The position numbers and the translations under genes are program-made. Positions 1 through 14,393 of a DNA stretch of 64,000 nt are shown here, piece by piece. Position 1 is the first letter of the stretch, and each line of letters starts with the position of its first letter. The DNA is from Cruorifilaria tuberocauda (taxonomy: Eukaryota > Nematoda > Chromadorea > Rhabditida > Onchocercidae): the NCBI GenBank assembly GCA_013365365.1, contig JABVXU010000116.1:62001-126000 (forward strand). Direction: 5' to 3'. A model generated the notes under the pieces. It did no database searches. It was not told the origin of the DNA and saw only the letters and a program-made list of their open reading frames with translations.

Positions 1-113
1 TACTTTATATGGCTGAATAAAATTAGAATTATGGAGTTTGTTCTATTGAAAATTGCACAGACTGACATCATTGAAAGTTAAAAACTTTTCTAGATCTATC
101 ACATTGTTCACAG

Positions 114-2450
114 TCAAAATATGTGATTCCCTCTGTAATACCAGTTGTGGTACCTGCTCCCATTCCTCTACAATATTCTTCAGGTTATGAAACTTGGAAT
201 AGAAATGAAGGTACATGAAGTAATTTCACTGCAAAAATGAGAACGATCAATTAGTTTTTCTGAATAATTCTCGATATATATATATATATAATATTAAAGC
301 CTGAATACGAAACAGTATCATAACTGTAATTTTACCATACATACTCCAGCATCTCAAAGTAATTACTTGCAATTAATAACATTTTCTGCTTCAGGTCATG
401 GTGAGTGTTCTCATCATCAGTATGATAAAAATCGATACAAACAGTTAAATGATAGCAAGTTAAAAACAAAAAGAATCAATTTTCATATGAAAACGCATAA
501 GAATCCACTAAAATGCAACGGCAATTTGGTTAAATGGAAGAACGATAAGTATCATGACGATCGTCCATTAATCAATAAGGTTGCCTGATTTTATCAATCC
601 GTAAATATGGTACTATATTTAATTTATGATTTCTCGTTTGCGTTTTGAATCAATGGAGAGATGAAGAGAGAGAGGGAAAAAATTCAGCATCCTTTAAAAA
701 AGCTATTACCGAAGGAATTAATCCAATCTGAAGATACTGATTTCTTGCTAAAATCCTATCAACACAGAAGTATTCACATTTATTTTTTGTATATTTTATT
801 TTTATTTAAGTTTTTTAGGAGATTTCAAAAACCTTTTATATGCGAAAACTCCGCAACCGTGACGGTGAATTATTGTATACTTCTGATGAGTCATCGGCAG
901 ATGAAGCTTTTCTCCATGAAACAAAATGTTCGCTTATTAGAAGTGATGATAATAGTACTGTAGAAGATGAAGTTAGTTTTATATTCATATTTACAACAAT
1001 AGAAGATCTCTAAATTTTAGAAATACTGAATAATTTTGAGTTTCATTCAACAAATGTTTGCAGGGAGATGTCAGTGCTAATTTATTCGAAAAGGAACTTT
1101 CCTTGAATATCAGTGAGCCAATAACTTCTTTTGTACATTCGGGAAAATGTACTCCTATTTATCAGGTTCTGAAGTTTCTTTTCATTTTCACTGAAATTCT
1201 TGAATAACAAAATACGTTCTCGTCCCTTCTATATTTTTTTCATCATCTTCATTTATAAAATAAAATAAAAAAACAAAAGTTAATTGAATCAGGTAATGTA
1301 GTTATTCTAGGCTTTCTTTGAGCATGTGAAAGTAAGTGAAGGTGATGAAGTAATAGTGAGAAGAAGTGACGATGATCATGAGAATAAGCATTGGCCGTTA
1401 TTCTTCGTTCAGCTTCAGCGTGATGATTTACTTGATGTATTGGAAGAAGAACTTGATTCGTTGCAACCAACTCTCTCAATTAGTGACGAGGAATTGGTAA
1501 CTGATTCTAACTGTATTAATTTCAGGTTTTATTTGATAGTTCTTTAAATAAATGCTCTTCTTTGTGAAGGTACTCGAGATTTCATTTAATGGTTTGCTAG
1601 TTCAGCAGCATATAGCGATTTATTCATTTATTTGTTTTTTTGAATTAAGAAATTGTTGTATTACTTATTGTTTATTGTGATACTTTCCTCTATATGCCTT
1701 TACTAATCCATTCTATAAATCCGAATTTGATTTGATGATATCGTAACAAAAGTAAGATTATTTACTTCGGTAATTTAATCCATACTGTTATTTTGCATAA
1801 CGAACTGAGAATTTTGCAGTTGAGTACTATGAACTGAACATGATAATCTAATTCCTATGAAGTTTGTATTTTTCAGCAAGTGGGAACTTTATGCGTATCA
1901 TTTTGTCATGCATTTGAATCAATGTTTCGGGCAGTTATAACAAACATATGCAATACTGATATTGAAATTCATTATATCGATTATGGCAATTATGAAACAG
2001 TTAACAGGGATGATCTAAAATCGATGAGTAATTTGGTAAATATATTTTAAGATATTTTTAGAAATTTACTTTGTAAACTATTCATGTAAATAAGTGATCA
2101 AGGAGAAGAAAATATATGACTTTGTTAGCTATTTCTAAGGTATATATTATCTAATTCATAGTTACCAATAAAGTATGATACGATACTAATTATAATTGCT
2201 CTATATAAAAATTTTCATCGATTGGCCAATTTTTAATTTATTTTAGTCTGATATTGCTCGTACTCATCCAGGAATGGCTATTCCTTGCATGCTTTTCAAT
2301 TCATCTGTCGCAGTAAATTGCAGAGAAGCTAAAAATGAAGTTATAACAAAATTGAAGAATGCCGTTTCATGTGAGCATGATTCATTCCGAATTCGGATAC
2401 TAAAAATTCGTGAAGATGGAATCTGTATCGTTGAATATATTTCATCTTAA
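114..2450 (+). CDS. Tudor-domain protein, 5' end outside the window
   Basis: Seven exons join in one frame: 114-210, 395-579, 819-971, 1064-1165, 1311-1496, 1877-2035 and 2247-2450 (TAA). Every junction keeps phase and uses AG/GT borders. The fifth to seventh exons carry an extended Tudor domain. The core has the diagnostic YIDYGN box followed by a V..DDL segment, and downstream an HPGMAIPC element like the second half of SN-like Tudor folds in TDRD proteins. The exons before it are acidic and serine-rich with no fold I recognise. Tudor domains of this class bind symmetrically dimethylated arginine, usually on Argonaute/Piwi-type or Sm proteins, so a role in small-RNA or germ-granule biology is likely; that is inference from the family. 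Earlier exons must lie upstream of base 1. An open stretch at 661-790 is in a frame that cannot be spliced in and is treated as intron. Confidence 0.8.
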
Positions 2451-3829
2451 TTATCTTTTTATTCAATCTATTTTTATCAAATTTCTATCTGTAAAGATTA
2501 CCAATCATTATGATCAGAATTTGTATATTCATTTTTAAAGCTGAATAGTTGCTTCATTTGAAAAAATGTTTGATCAATGCCACAAACGATTCCCTATTAG
2601 TATAGATCTCTAAATTGTACACATCGCTTTTTTCAGCTTCTTTAAGTTTTGTTTCTTCCGAAAATTTCATACAGCTAGATTATCCATAGGTTTTTCCTTA
2701 TACCGATTCTTTTAATAAATATTTCTCATGAATGAAGTAATCAATTAACTTTTGTTTTTCGTTTTTTCGAGGATCGCTTTTGAATTGAACGTTGTTTTAC
2801 TGCTCTCTTCTTCTTTTTGATGTTTTGACTCATTAATTTTGTTTTAAATAATATGATTTGTAACTTGGAGACTTATTTTCTACTTCTTATCATTTTTCTC
2901 CTTGAAAAATAAACGTTTTTAGAAATTTCATGCTAATTTAAAATTACTGATATCTTCAGCGAAATCTCATTTCTTTGGGATGTTTGAGATTGCGAACTGC
3001 TTGAAATTTGAATGGAATGAATTTCTCTCAATGTTTTTCCTGTATTTCAGGAAGATTTTCCGATTTATGAAGAGCGAAAAACGGATTCATTGTCTTTGAT
3101 TGCTAGACTTAGCAGAATTTTTTCAATAGAGGAGAGGAAAATAAAAGAGAGAATTTGAAGAATCAATGATCAGTCAGGGAAATGTGTTTTTTGATATTTC
3201 ATCATAGCAATATTACTCATAGTTTCTACTTATACAATTTCTTTGGAATTATATTCTGTTATTTTCTTGTTAAATGTTTTAGGACTGAAACTATTGCTAA
3301 ATAATTTATAATATGACATGGAAACAATGAAATGAAATAATGGATAAGTGAAACAATAGCTCTCTGAAAATGAAATATTTGAGCACGAATTAAAAAATAC
3401 AAAAAAAAGAATCCATACAGAAACATTTGAAAAGAGTGGCAAAGTTTGGAACTGAGCTTATTATTTGAAAATAGTTTAATTATATTTAGCTAATTTTCAG
3501 AAATGAAAATCTTAGCCAAGTTCTGAATTCAAATATAATTTAAGAAAATGCTGCATAATGTAATGAAAGAATTAATTAGAATATGGCGTGTGTAGAATTT
3601 GAATGTATTTTTCTTCCAGATTCTCCGGAAATTTTCATCTAAACTTAACAAGTAGAAAAAATGAAAAAGAAATTCTGAAAACTCAAATTGCATTTCAGGT
3701 ATGCTTTTCGATAATAATCCATGACGGTAACTTTTAGATTTGAAAATATAAAATATATATAGACCTGTTTTATATGCATAAATATCTATCTGTAGTTTTT
3801 GTAGTTGTAGTTGATCATTACTTTTTAAA
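2451..3829. other. Intergenic, with one candidate terminal exon
   Basis: This AT-rich stretch lies between two convergent genes (Tudor + and TNFAIP8 -), so both 3' UTRs should fall here. The only coding-like element is at 3051-3158 (separate entry). Other open frames are short and of biased composition. Confidence 0.5.
3051..3158 (+). other. Candidate alternative last exon of the Tudor gene
   Basis: A good acceptor (TGTATTTCAG, ending at 3050) is followed by 35 codons of hydrophilic sequence ending in TGA. It opens in phase 0, the phase in which the 1877-2035 Tudor exon ends, so splicing 2035 to 3051 would replace the second half of the Tudor domain with a short charged tail. It could also be the end of another transcript or chance. 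No downstream GT donor is needed because it is terminal. Confidence 0.25.
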
Positions 3830-5291
3830 TTATAATTCTTTTCTGTCAATGAGCATTTCCAAGTCCATTATAATAGCTGGAAGAAGTTTTCGGTGTTGAC
3901 CATCTGAACGGAACAGTGAATCTAACACCGAATCCTGTATAAACAGAAAATTGATCGCTAGCAATCAATATTATTCATAATTTTTTGACAGCAAACAAAT
4001 GTGATTGTTTCATCGATATTATTTCATTTCAATCCGATCCATGCAAATTCATATCGTAACAAAATAATGTATAAGCGTGTATAATTTATTATCAATTAAT
4101 TTAAAAATCAAGGAATTATTTACCTTACAGAGATGTTGAAAAATCATATCTAAGCGTTGTTTCGATTTACCGCTAAGAGTTTGTTCGATCAGTGGTAGCA
4201 ATCGATGATAGATTTCCATGAGCAGTGCATTCAAATATGCAAAATCGTATGAGAATGCTACTTTACCAAATGAAATAACTGTAAGACAAAGTTGGCGCAT
4301 TTGTCGTTGAATTTTTTCAATTTGATTTTGCTGCTCAATGCTAAGTTGCTCATTTCGCATTACAATACCAAGCTTGACAACAAGTTTGATAATATTTTTT
4401 ACTACCTATAAATAAATTAAATTATTGCTGTGTAATTAATTATTTATTGATCTTATTATTTATTATTCTTTATGTATTTTAGTCATTCTTTATATTATTC
4501 TTAAAGAATTTATTTTTATATTCATTCTTTTTTATCTATTCTTTATTTTTTTCATATTTTCTTCATTCGGATTTTTTTTATAAATCATTATACTGAATTT
4601 ATCGTTCAATTGATAGTTTTGATCAGGTTTTCTTGATGACTCAACCGATATATGAAAAAATATACCTTCTTGTCCTGTTTTTATATTACTTCAATTGAAA
4701 TGAAATTTTTGAATAGAAAATTATAAAGAGTAATGAAATTTAATTCACTTTTTCAGCGATCATTTTATTGTATGATGTCTTGAGAATTTGATAGAGATGA
4801 TCGAATAGACGGATAGTTGTATCATCCACGAATAGCTTCACATTATTCCTTGAAATGATTTTGGACAGAATTTTCTTCTGAGCACGGATAGCAATAGTTG
4901 CCGAGCTAAATTGTTGATTTCCCAGACTATCATCTCCTAAAATTCAATTTTTAAATTAGAAAAAACTTTTTTTTTCACGTGATTATCTTGAAACTCAATT
5001 TTCAAATTATGAAAATTTTTTTTCTGTAAAATTTTAATACTAATCCAACTGACAAGAATCAAATCTGATTTTATCTTTGAAATATCTATTACATTTACCT
5101 AAATAAACTTCTTGAAAAATGTTAATTTAAAATCAATTCTTAAATTTGATAAAATTTATGATTATATCCAAATTTCATAAAAAATATAAATGTGTGTGAG
5201 GAATTTGAATCATTGATTGAAATTGTAAAAGTAAAATGAAAGTTTATTTTTAACCTGTTTCATAACGTTTCATAGTAGCACCAAATTCCAT
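3830..5291 (-). CDS. TNFAIP8 (TIPE) family protein
   Basis: Four exons on the minus strand: 5255-5291 (ATG), 4749-4936, 4124-4405 and 3830-3934 (TAA). All phases agree. The product is about 200 residues, the usual length of the family. It follows the TNFAIP8 pattern throughout: an FSS..I..RAQKKIL segment, a VDDT..RLFDHLYQ helix, VVKN.IKLVVKLGI, a CLTVISF helix, then LLPLIEQTLSGKS and a C-terminal LLPAI stretch. TIPE proteins form an all-helical cylinder with a hydrophobic cavity that holds phosphoinositides or other lipids, and act in the cytoplasm at membranes in immune and survival signalling. The first exon codes only 12 residues, so the N terminus is very short compared with mammalian TIPE3. 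Family assignment is firm; the ligand and role in the worm are inference. Confidence 0.9.
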
Positions 5292-7477
5292 AATCTATCC
5301 TTTTTTAGTAATTAATCAAGCTTATCACTGAAAAAAAATGAGATAAGAAAAGTTGATAAATAATTTAATGATAAAAGTGCAACAAACCAATAGTACAATG
5401 ATTGAAATGATCAAAAATGATTCGTTCTTAGGCCAATCAGAAATAAAACAATGCCATCTTCTTTCATTCAACCCATGAAATGTTCGAATGTTTGAACATT
5501 TAAAACATTTCAAATCAAACAACGATCTTTCTTTTTTTCTGAAGGACTTATCAATGAAACAAAGAAAAAAGATTTTCCAAAATGGTACTAAAAATTGGAA
5601 AAGCGCGCGATACTTAATGAATCAAACAGAACGATCAATGGAATCAAGAAAGAAAGAAAGAAACGGAGAAAGAAAAAAAGGAGAAAATGTGAGAGAGAAA
5701 AATGGAATGAATAATAGAGATCATCACAAAAAGTCATCATATTTAATCGTTGAAAGGAGAAGAAAAAGCTTGAAATCAATTCTTCCCTGATTATAAGCTT
5801 ATTTATGAAAGGTTTCTTCAGTAGACTCCATGATTGATTATTTAGATAAGGCATGATGGCATTTGCGCTTCTAGAGATATTATCTGATATCGTGCATAAT
5901 GGATGAATTAAATTTTTGAAATAGAAAAATATAATCAATTAAAACTTCAATTACTGTCTCACTCATTAATTAATTAAATATGATAAAGATTTTTGTTCAA
6001 TTAATATTCTGCTAACAGAAGCTTTTCTTTGTAATCCAATTTTTTTTATTTCGCTAAACTTGAAATTGTTAATGAATCATTACTTATATTTTCTAGTATG
6101 TTCAAACGAAAAATGTATCCACAATTTTATTTATTTATAGTATAAATAAACGATTGCAAATAAAATGAAATTAAACGATGAATGAGTGAGTGGAACGATG
6201 AACAAGAAATATGACACAGAAATAAATGATATTGAAAGTTTAGGATTATCACTATTATTATCATCATCATCATCATTCATTTCACTGATAGCTCTCAAGA
6301 ATACACATGAATTATTGAAAATAATACATTTATCAAAATTATAGTTGATAAATGAGGTTTTAAGCTTACCGAAGAGGGTAACAGGTATCACTAATATGAA
6401 TGAAACCAGTTTTGTCGACTTTACCTTATTTCAATTAATTTAATAATTTCGCTACGAGAATTTCGGTAAAAGAAAGAATGAAAAAGTTTTTGTTGTAATT
6501 ATGAAAAGGTAATTAAAACTGAATTGAATGCAAGTAACATTTTTCAAAATTCCTTTCAAGGAAAAGGGAACGAAAATTGGAATGTTAAGAAAGATAAATT
6601 TTATCTCAAAACTATCCATTTTATCATTCCAATTAGCTTACGAATAAATTAATCATTGGGATAAATAGGTGCAAATGTTTGATCATCAGAAAAAGAAATT
6701 TTCAAATGTCCTCTTAGAAATAACCTTTGACATGCTCTCTCTTTCTCTCTCATCATCGTTATCTCGATAATATAATTAAATCATAGCAAGCATTTATCAA
6801 AATTTTCAATGATCAATTTTTGCATTTAAAAAAAGAAACAAAGCATAGAAGCCAGAAGGCCAACAAATTTTTGATTTCTCCCAACAACAATAAGAGAAGA
6901 AAGAAGCTCATATTATAAATTCTTACAATGAAAACACTAAAAGATAATTTATTCAATTCCAACTATTCCTTTGTTTTTGTTTCTTTTGATAAAAACAAAT
7001 TTGATAATGAAATAAATTCTAAGAATATAAAAACTGATTGAAAAAGAAGCGCGAATTACCTGCCCTTCATTGATATCGAGAAATGCAATTATATCTTTCA
7101 TCAATCGTGGGAATATTCCCGGGAGAACGAGAGAGAAAAAAAAGCTGTGAAGGCATTTTTCGAAGTTAATGTTAGGACGAATAAAATTTTTATTTTTATT
7201 TTTGACCTTAACTGTGAGAAATATTTTTTTATTCTCTCTCCTTTCCGCATCTTAAGATGATTTTTAGGAAAACGGAAAAATGAGAAATAAAAACGAATTA
7301 ATGGCTCCGATCGTCAAAAGCGTTTAATAATGGAAGTAATAAAATGTCCGAGAAATTTGCATATATTTCCATCTGTATAGATATCTTTAAAATTTCAGTT
7401 ATCAGCTGAAATATAAATTTCATCATATTATATCGTATAATAATATTGGATTATTTTCGTTTTACTTTTGATATTAT
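5292..7477. other. Intergenic; upstream region of TNFAIP8-like gene
   Basis: No gene is seen. A purine-rich stretch at about 5640-5770 (GAAA/GAGA runs) produces spurious open frames on both strands. The remainder is AT-rich with short homopolymer runs. The promoter of the minus-strand TNFAIP8-like gene should lie just above 5291. Confidence 0.5.
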
Positions 7478-7800
7478 ATGAACATTAATGACAGTAACAG
7501 TAGGTTTTTACCTATTGCTAAATTATTCCCAAATTTTATAACTTTATTAGGTCTATGCTCCGGTCTTACTTCACTTAAATTTACATTTAATGAACAGTGG
7601 GAGTTTGCAGTAATTTTTGTGATCATTGCGCAAGTATAGATGGAATGGATGGAAGAATAGCCAAGGTATTAAAATTAACCAGTAATTCTGGAGGGCAACT
7701 TGATTTACTTAACTTTGGTGCAGTAACTGCGTTCCTTTTATACTTCTGGAAATTAAAAGAAATTAAAGTTATTTTTTGCGTGCTCTTAGTATTGAGTGAT
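7478..7800 (+). pseudogene. pssA: Degenerate Wolbachia-like pssA (nuclear insertion)
   Basis: Read from the ATG at 7478, the first ~53 codons match the start of an alphaproteobacterial CDP-diacylglycerol-serine O-phosphatidyltransferase (membrane enzyme making phosphatidylserine): KLFPNFITLLGLCSG, then a TFNEQWEFA segment. The frame then breaks at about 7630 and hits TAG. The next frame continues the same protein with DGMDGRIAK and GGQLD, i.e. the CDP-alcohol phosphotransferase signature D-G-x2-A-[RK]-x8-G-x3-D. The last Asp of that signature is gone because several codons are missing between LDLL and NFG, and homology fades near 7800, well short of the C terminus. There are no introns or splice sites. 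A bacterial-type, intronless, frameshifted and truncated gene among spliced nematode genes is best explained as an old nuclear Wolbachia transfer. It cannot make an active enzyme. Confidence 0.85.
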
Positions 7801-10139
7801 AAATCAGGTCTTTTTGTTTTTTAGGAAACTTGGTGAGTAAAAAAAGGACCTAGAAGGGAGTATTTTATACATTGTTGACAGTTGCTATAAATTGCTATAA
7901 AAATTGCTATAAAATTGCCATGTGAGTGTAATTTACTAGGTTATAGCCAAAAGAAGGCTTTGAGCAGATGGAATATTTCATCTTGTCTCAATATCATTAT
8001 CATTTTAGAATACTTCACTTTATTCGATATCATTATCATTTATGAATATTCCATTCTGTTTCAATATCGTTATCATTTATCAATATTCCACTTTGTTTTA
8101 ATATCATTATTATAAATGCAGTACTGATTTTATGTTATCCTTACATTAATTTATCTTAAGAAAAAAAAATTGATTATAATCATTAAAAAAGAAAGAATGG
8201 ATAAATAGCATCGAAATGTGAAAAAGGTTTGATTAGACGAAGCGAAGTAAAAGTGGAAATTCCAACAATATTTGATAATCATTTCATCATTAATTATAAT
8301 ATATATAGCATTTAAATGAATTTAATTTTGAAACCATTCATACTCAGAAGATTAAGCAAAATATTTTGAGATGAGGAAACAGACAAAAGTTAATTTTTTC
8401 TTGTACTTTCAGTGATGCATGATAAGATCGCGATTTCCTGTATTTTCCGATCAAGTTCTTAAGATAGGAGAGTTCCAATTTATATCAGTTGAAGTAAAAT
8501 CATTTCTTTTATACTAAGCCAAAGAAAATTCTTAAATGACCTTTTAACCATTATTTTTTAAACCTCACGATAGGAGAAAAGGCTAAAGCAACTACCACTA
8601 AAGTCGAAATTTTTACAAGTTCACAGAGCAAAATCTCCATGGATTATCCTTCAATTGAAAAAAATTCTCTGAATTTCTATTTCTCTGAAGATTTTCAAAT
8701 CTGCAATATATTTCTCTGAATAAAATATACACTAAATTCCATCATTTCTCAAAATCTTTTTCTCTGGGCAATATTAGTCGAAATTTCTAAATTCGTTGAA
8801 ATATAGAATAAGAGGATGAATCTGAAATGAGAATCCAGCATATGAATTTCAGAGATGGAAAGAATTTCAATAAAATTCAAATAATTAATTCGAAACAAAG
8901 GAAGGAAGCAGAATGATAGATACCTATTGATAAGAACGGATTGCGATAACCATTGAACCGTTCCAAGGTCATTTTTCGGTCATGTTTTCAAACATTTTGA
9001 ACATTAAGAACCATTGTTGAAATTTTCTCCGTGGATTTAAAATAAAAAAGACTTTTTCACAGATTTCCGAAAAAAATTCATCTAAATAGAAAACAAGGAT
9101 TGACAATAATAAATTTTTAAATTAAAAAAAAATCAAATTAACAACTGTCGGTACCGCACTTTGAACTTTCACCCTTCAATACAATCTGCCAATTACAGTT
9201 TGAAATTCATCCCATTGTTCTTCCATACTTCTAACAACACATCAAATTCATTTATAGCTAAGAATCATTCATCGTAAGAACTCACATTTGTTGATTAAAT
9301 TAATCTTTTTTTTTTCTCAAAAAAATGAGCGAACGGTTTCTTTCCAAATTTTATATTGTCTTGTTTTGAACTATTGCAATAATTAACATTGCAATTAAAT
9401 TAAAAAAAGAATTATTAAGCGCCAAATTTTTAAGTTTACTTAATATAGAATTCCTGTATAAACTGTTTTTTGTCGTCTTAAAAACTTTTGTGATGTGCAA
9501 CATCAAAAAAGGTTAATCTTTTCAGTGCTGGAGAACAACATGTTTAATAGGGCTATACTTTCATGTCATTGTAGTTTTTCTAACTTTGCTTCAAGAAAAC
9601 GTAGCTTTTTTAATGATGGCGAAAAGCAGTAAGAACTATTATACAATATCGTAGCAACATTTATTTAAAGCGAAGCCAAATCACAAACCGTAAAAAAAAA
9701 TCATTTCAAAAGAAACCGTAATCTAAAAATGCACCGAATTTCTCCTTACTAAATCCTATTAAGCGTATTACGTGGAATACTATAACTGCCTAAAATATTG
9801 ACATGCATAAAATCCAGAAAAAATATAAACAAAGTTTAAATTTTGTTTCAACATACAGAATACACGTTTGTAGATACATGAGATGCGTATATTAATGTAA
9901 TTTATAAATGCGTTTAATACTAGAATATAGAGTACTCTAACCTATGTAATAAATTTTTATTATTAAAAAAAGAAGAGATGGAGGACCATAATAGATATTA
10001 TTATGCAGAACCGTGGCAACAATCCTCACCCGTAAATGGTTAAATGCCAGATAAGTTGAGGTCATGATAACAATCAACCGTTATACTTCGATAATACTGC
10101 ACCGTTTTCATCAAATCGCATTTTGATAACTTATACTGT
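7801..10139. other. Intergenic, downstream of MMD-like gene
   Basis: Apart from the minisatellite at 7971-8118 I see no gene. A triple ATTGCTATAAA motif lies at about 7880-7917, just outside the pssA fossil. The rest is AT-rich with no long or conserved-looking frame on either strand. Confidence 0.5.
7971..8118. repeat. Minisatellite, four copies of a ~37-bp unit
   Basis: Four consecutive imperfect units, each running GAATAtTtCa..TgT.tcaATATCaTTATCATTTAt, begin at about 7971, 8009, 8045 and 8082. They differ from each other at a handful of positions. The tract produces an isoleucine/tyrosine-rich open frame that is not a gene. Confidence 0.75.
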
Positions 10140-12334
<2,195 letters not shown>

Positions 12335-13309
12335 ACCGTTTCAACCGACTTTCATTTAGAAAAGTTTGAGAAGTGCTCGAACCTCTCCACAACACTTCTA
12401 AAATTACTTCAGATATAAACATATATGTGCATATATACTCATTTTCTTCTATTTCTGAAACCCATTTTTTCGAACACGCTCAATCATCCCCGACTAGATT
12501 CCCTTTGGAAGCAAAAAAGAAAACCTACTTGCAACTCAAAATCAATAATTCGAAACTCCCTGTCTAAACCTGAGTAGAAAGCCATATAACAGAAATTTGA
12601 GAGCTATTGATATTGAAAAAAAATGTTAGTTAACCGAAGTACCTATTCGAGCCTTTATAAGATCGTCATTTTTATGGTGTTTTTAGTTAAATAACATTAC
12701 TATTAGTTAGTAGCCGAATAGAATTTTCATTAAAACTCCAGCCAAATTTCTTTACCTAAATCAAATTTCTTATGACCAGTTACAGAAATATATTACAATT
12801 GAAGTAAGAAAGCAAAATATTTAGTCAATGTTAAGACACATCACCTCATTAAGTCGCCGGTTAAAATTTAATGAACTTTATTCAGATGGAAGTTAGTGTA
12901 CAGTCATGCATAAACAGCTTTTATTTAACGGCTAAAGAAATGCGATTAAAAGAGCAAAAAGTTAATGGAAAAAGAAAAGTTAGTTCAATTCCCATCAGTT
13001 TGATATTCCAGAGCTCAAAATAAGATAAAACAATAAAAAATGTTCGCATAACAAGAGACTGCCAGTTTAAAGAAAAAGGCAAATAAGAAGTAAAAAATGT
13101 ATATTCAAACATACACTGAAATCAATATAAATAATAAATGGAAATGGAAAAAACTATGAAATAAAGAAGAAAGAGACAAATAATGAAAAATCCTAAAAAA
13201 ATAAATGAAGCCAAAAACAAAATCATCAAAATTAAAGACTGGGAACCAACTTAAACTGAGAATAATTATCCATACAACAAACTGAGAATAATTATCCATA
13301 AAAAACTTA
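12335..13309. other. Intergenic, upstream of MMD-like gene
   Basis: No gene seen. A 23-bp direct repeat (CAAACTGAGAATAATTATCC and flanks) occurs twice at about 13250-13306, at the right border of the stretch where composition turns G-poor and the NUMT begins. Confidence 0.45.
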
Positions 13310-14345
13310 CCCCTTAAACTCCAAAAAAATAGCGAAAACAAATAATTGAGAAAACAAAAAAAAAACTCAAAACGATTAAAAACGAAAGAAAAAAACAAAA
13401 TTAAAAAGCAAATAAAAAGTAAAAAACAACAAAAATAAAATAACTTATCAGTAAAAGCAGAAACAACACTAAAAAACACGAAAACTAATAACATTAACAA
13501 AAAGTTTGAAAAAACACCAAAAAATAAAAAACAAGCAAAAAACCAGAAGAGCCATAATAAAAACGAAACATGAAATACTCCTAACCATAAAAACTACTGG
13601 TGAACAACAAACGAAACAAACAAACAACAGAAAAACCTGAAACTGAACTGAAAAAAGAGAACAAAAACCTAAAAAAGAATAACTACGACAATTCTGCTTA
13701 CCCAAATTAAAAGATTAAATAACCAACTTGCACAAACAACAAACTCATAAAAACGATTAACCAATGATATATAAATAAGATAAATCATGCAAATCACAAA
13801 ATCCAATCTCAGGCGTAACACTCAAAGCCACAACCCCCTTAATATCACTCTCTAAGAAAGCATAAAAACCAGACAAAATCATAGCAAAAGAACCAGAATA
13901 AAAAACAAAAGGTAAAACATCGGAACTCAAAAAAAAAAATACAAACATAACAACCCATCAACATCAACCCAACAATTACTGGAATACTTCTATGAACCAA
14001 ACAACTCACAGGAGTAGGAACAGATATTGTCTAAAGCAACCAATACCAAAAGAATACTGACTGCTCCTAACAAACGCAGAAACAAACAATGTGAAAACAA
14101 CTGAAGACCCAAAAAACTAATAAGAAAAACTACTTAGATAAAACAAAAAAAAACGTTAAAATAACAGAAAATATAAAAGTCACCAACACAATTAACAAAA
14201 ATAGTACTTATAGCACCACATTATTATAAAATAAAACAAGGAAAAAACTACTAACAATCAAAATCCCGAACAACTAAAGTTAAAATAACACCATCGCTAA
14301 ATACACCAAATTAACCATGCGAATCAACCATGCTCAAAATAAACA
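13310..14345 (-). pseudogene. nad5: Nuclear copy of mitochondrial nad5 (NUMT)
   Basis: The plus strand here is A/C-rich and very poor in G, so the minus strand is T-rich like the coding strand of filarial mitochondrial DNA. Read on the minus strand with the invertebrate mitochondrial code, pieces of NADH dehydrogenase subunit 5 appear in correct order: a STIFVNCVGDF block (NRxGD box) at about 14215-14165, SAFVRSSQYSF at about 14080-14050, SVPTPVSCLVH..IPVIVGLM at about 14020-13960, MILSGFYAFLESD and VVALSVTPEIGFC at about 13885-13805, and GKQNCRSYSFLG (the GQQD.R.Y box) at about 13705-13660. The frame shifts several times and some blocks are separated by unrelated bases, so it is not functional mtDNA. 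Ends are set by composition and are approximate; it may reach to about 13190. Confidence 0.85.
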
Positions 14346-14393
14346 GAAAAAAAAGGATTCTTGCTTAAAGTTTTTAAACAAAATCGCTGAATA

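Noticed and set aside
661..790. Open frame with a KREREKIQHPLKK-like start that looked like an exon of the Tudor gene
   Set aside because: No donor in the needed phase exists, while the flanking exons 395-579 and 819-971 join directly in phase 0, so it is intron.
5488..5938. Overlapping 100- and 116-codon frames on opposite strands
   Set aside because: They arise from a purine/pyrimidine-biased tract, have low complexity and no splice support.
7597..7630. ATG at 7597 as the start of a small gene containing DGMDGR
   Set aside because: The first residues are out of frame with the conserved protein; the true homology starts at 7478 and crosses a frameshift.
13105..13948. Four Phe-rich minus-strand frames that look like a membrane protein family
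   Set aside because: They are pieces of a T-rich, frame-broken nad5 copy and its flank, not nuclear genes.
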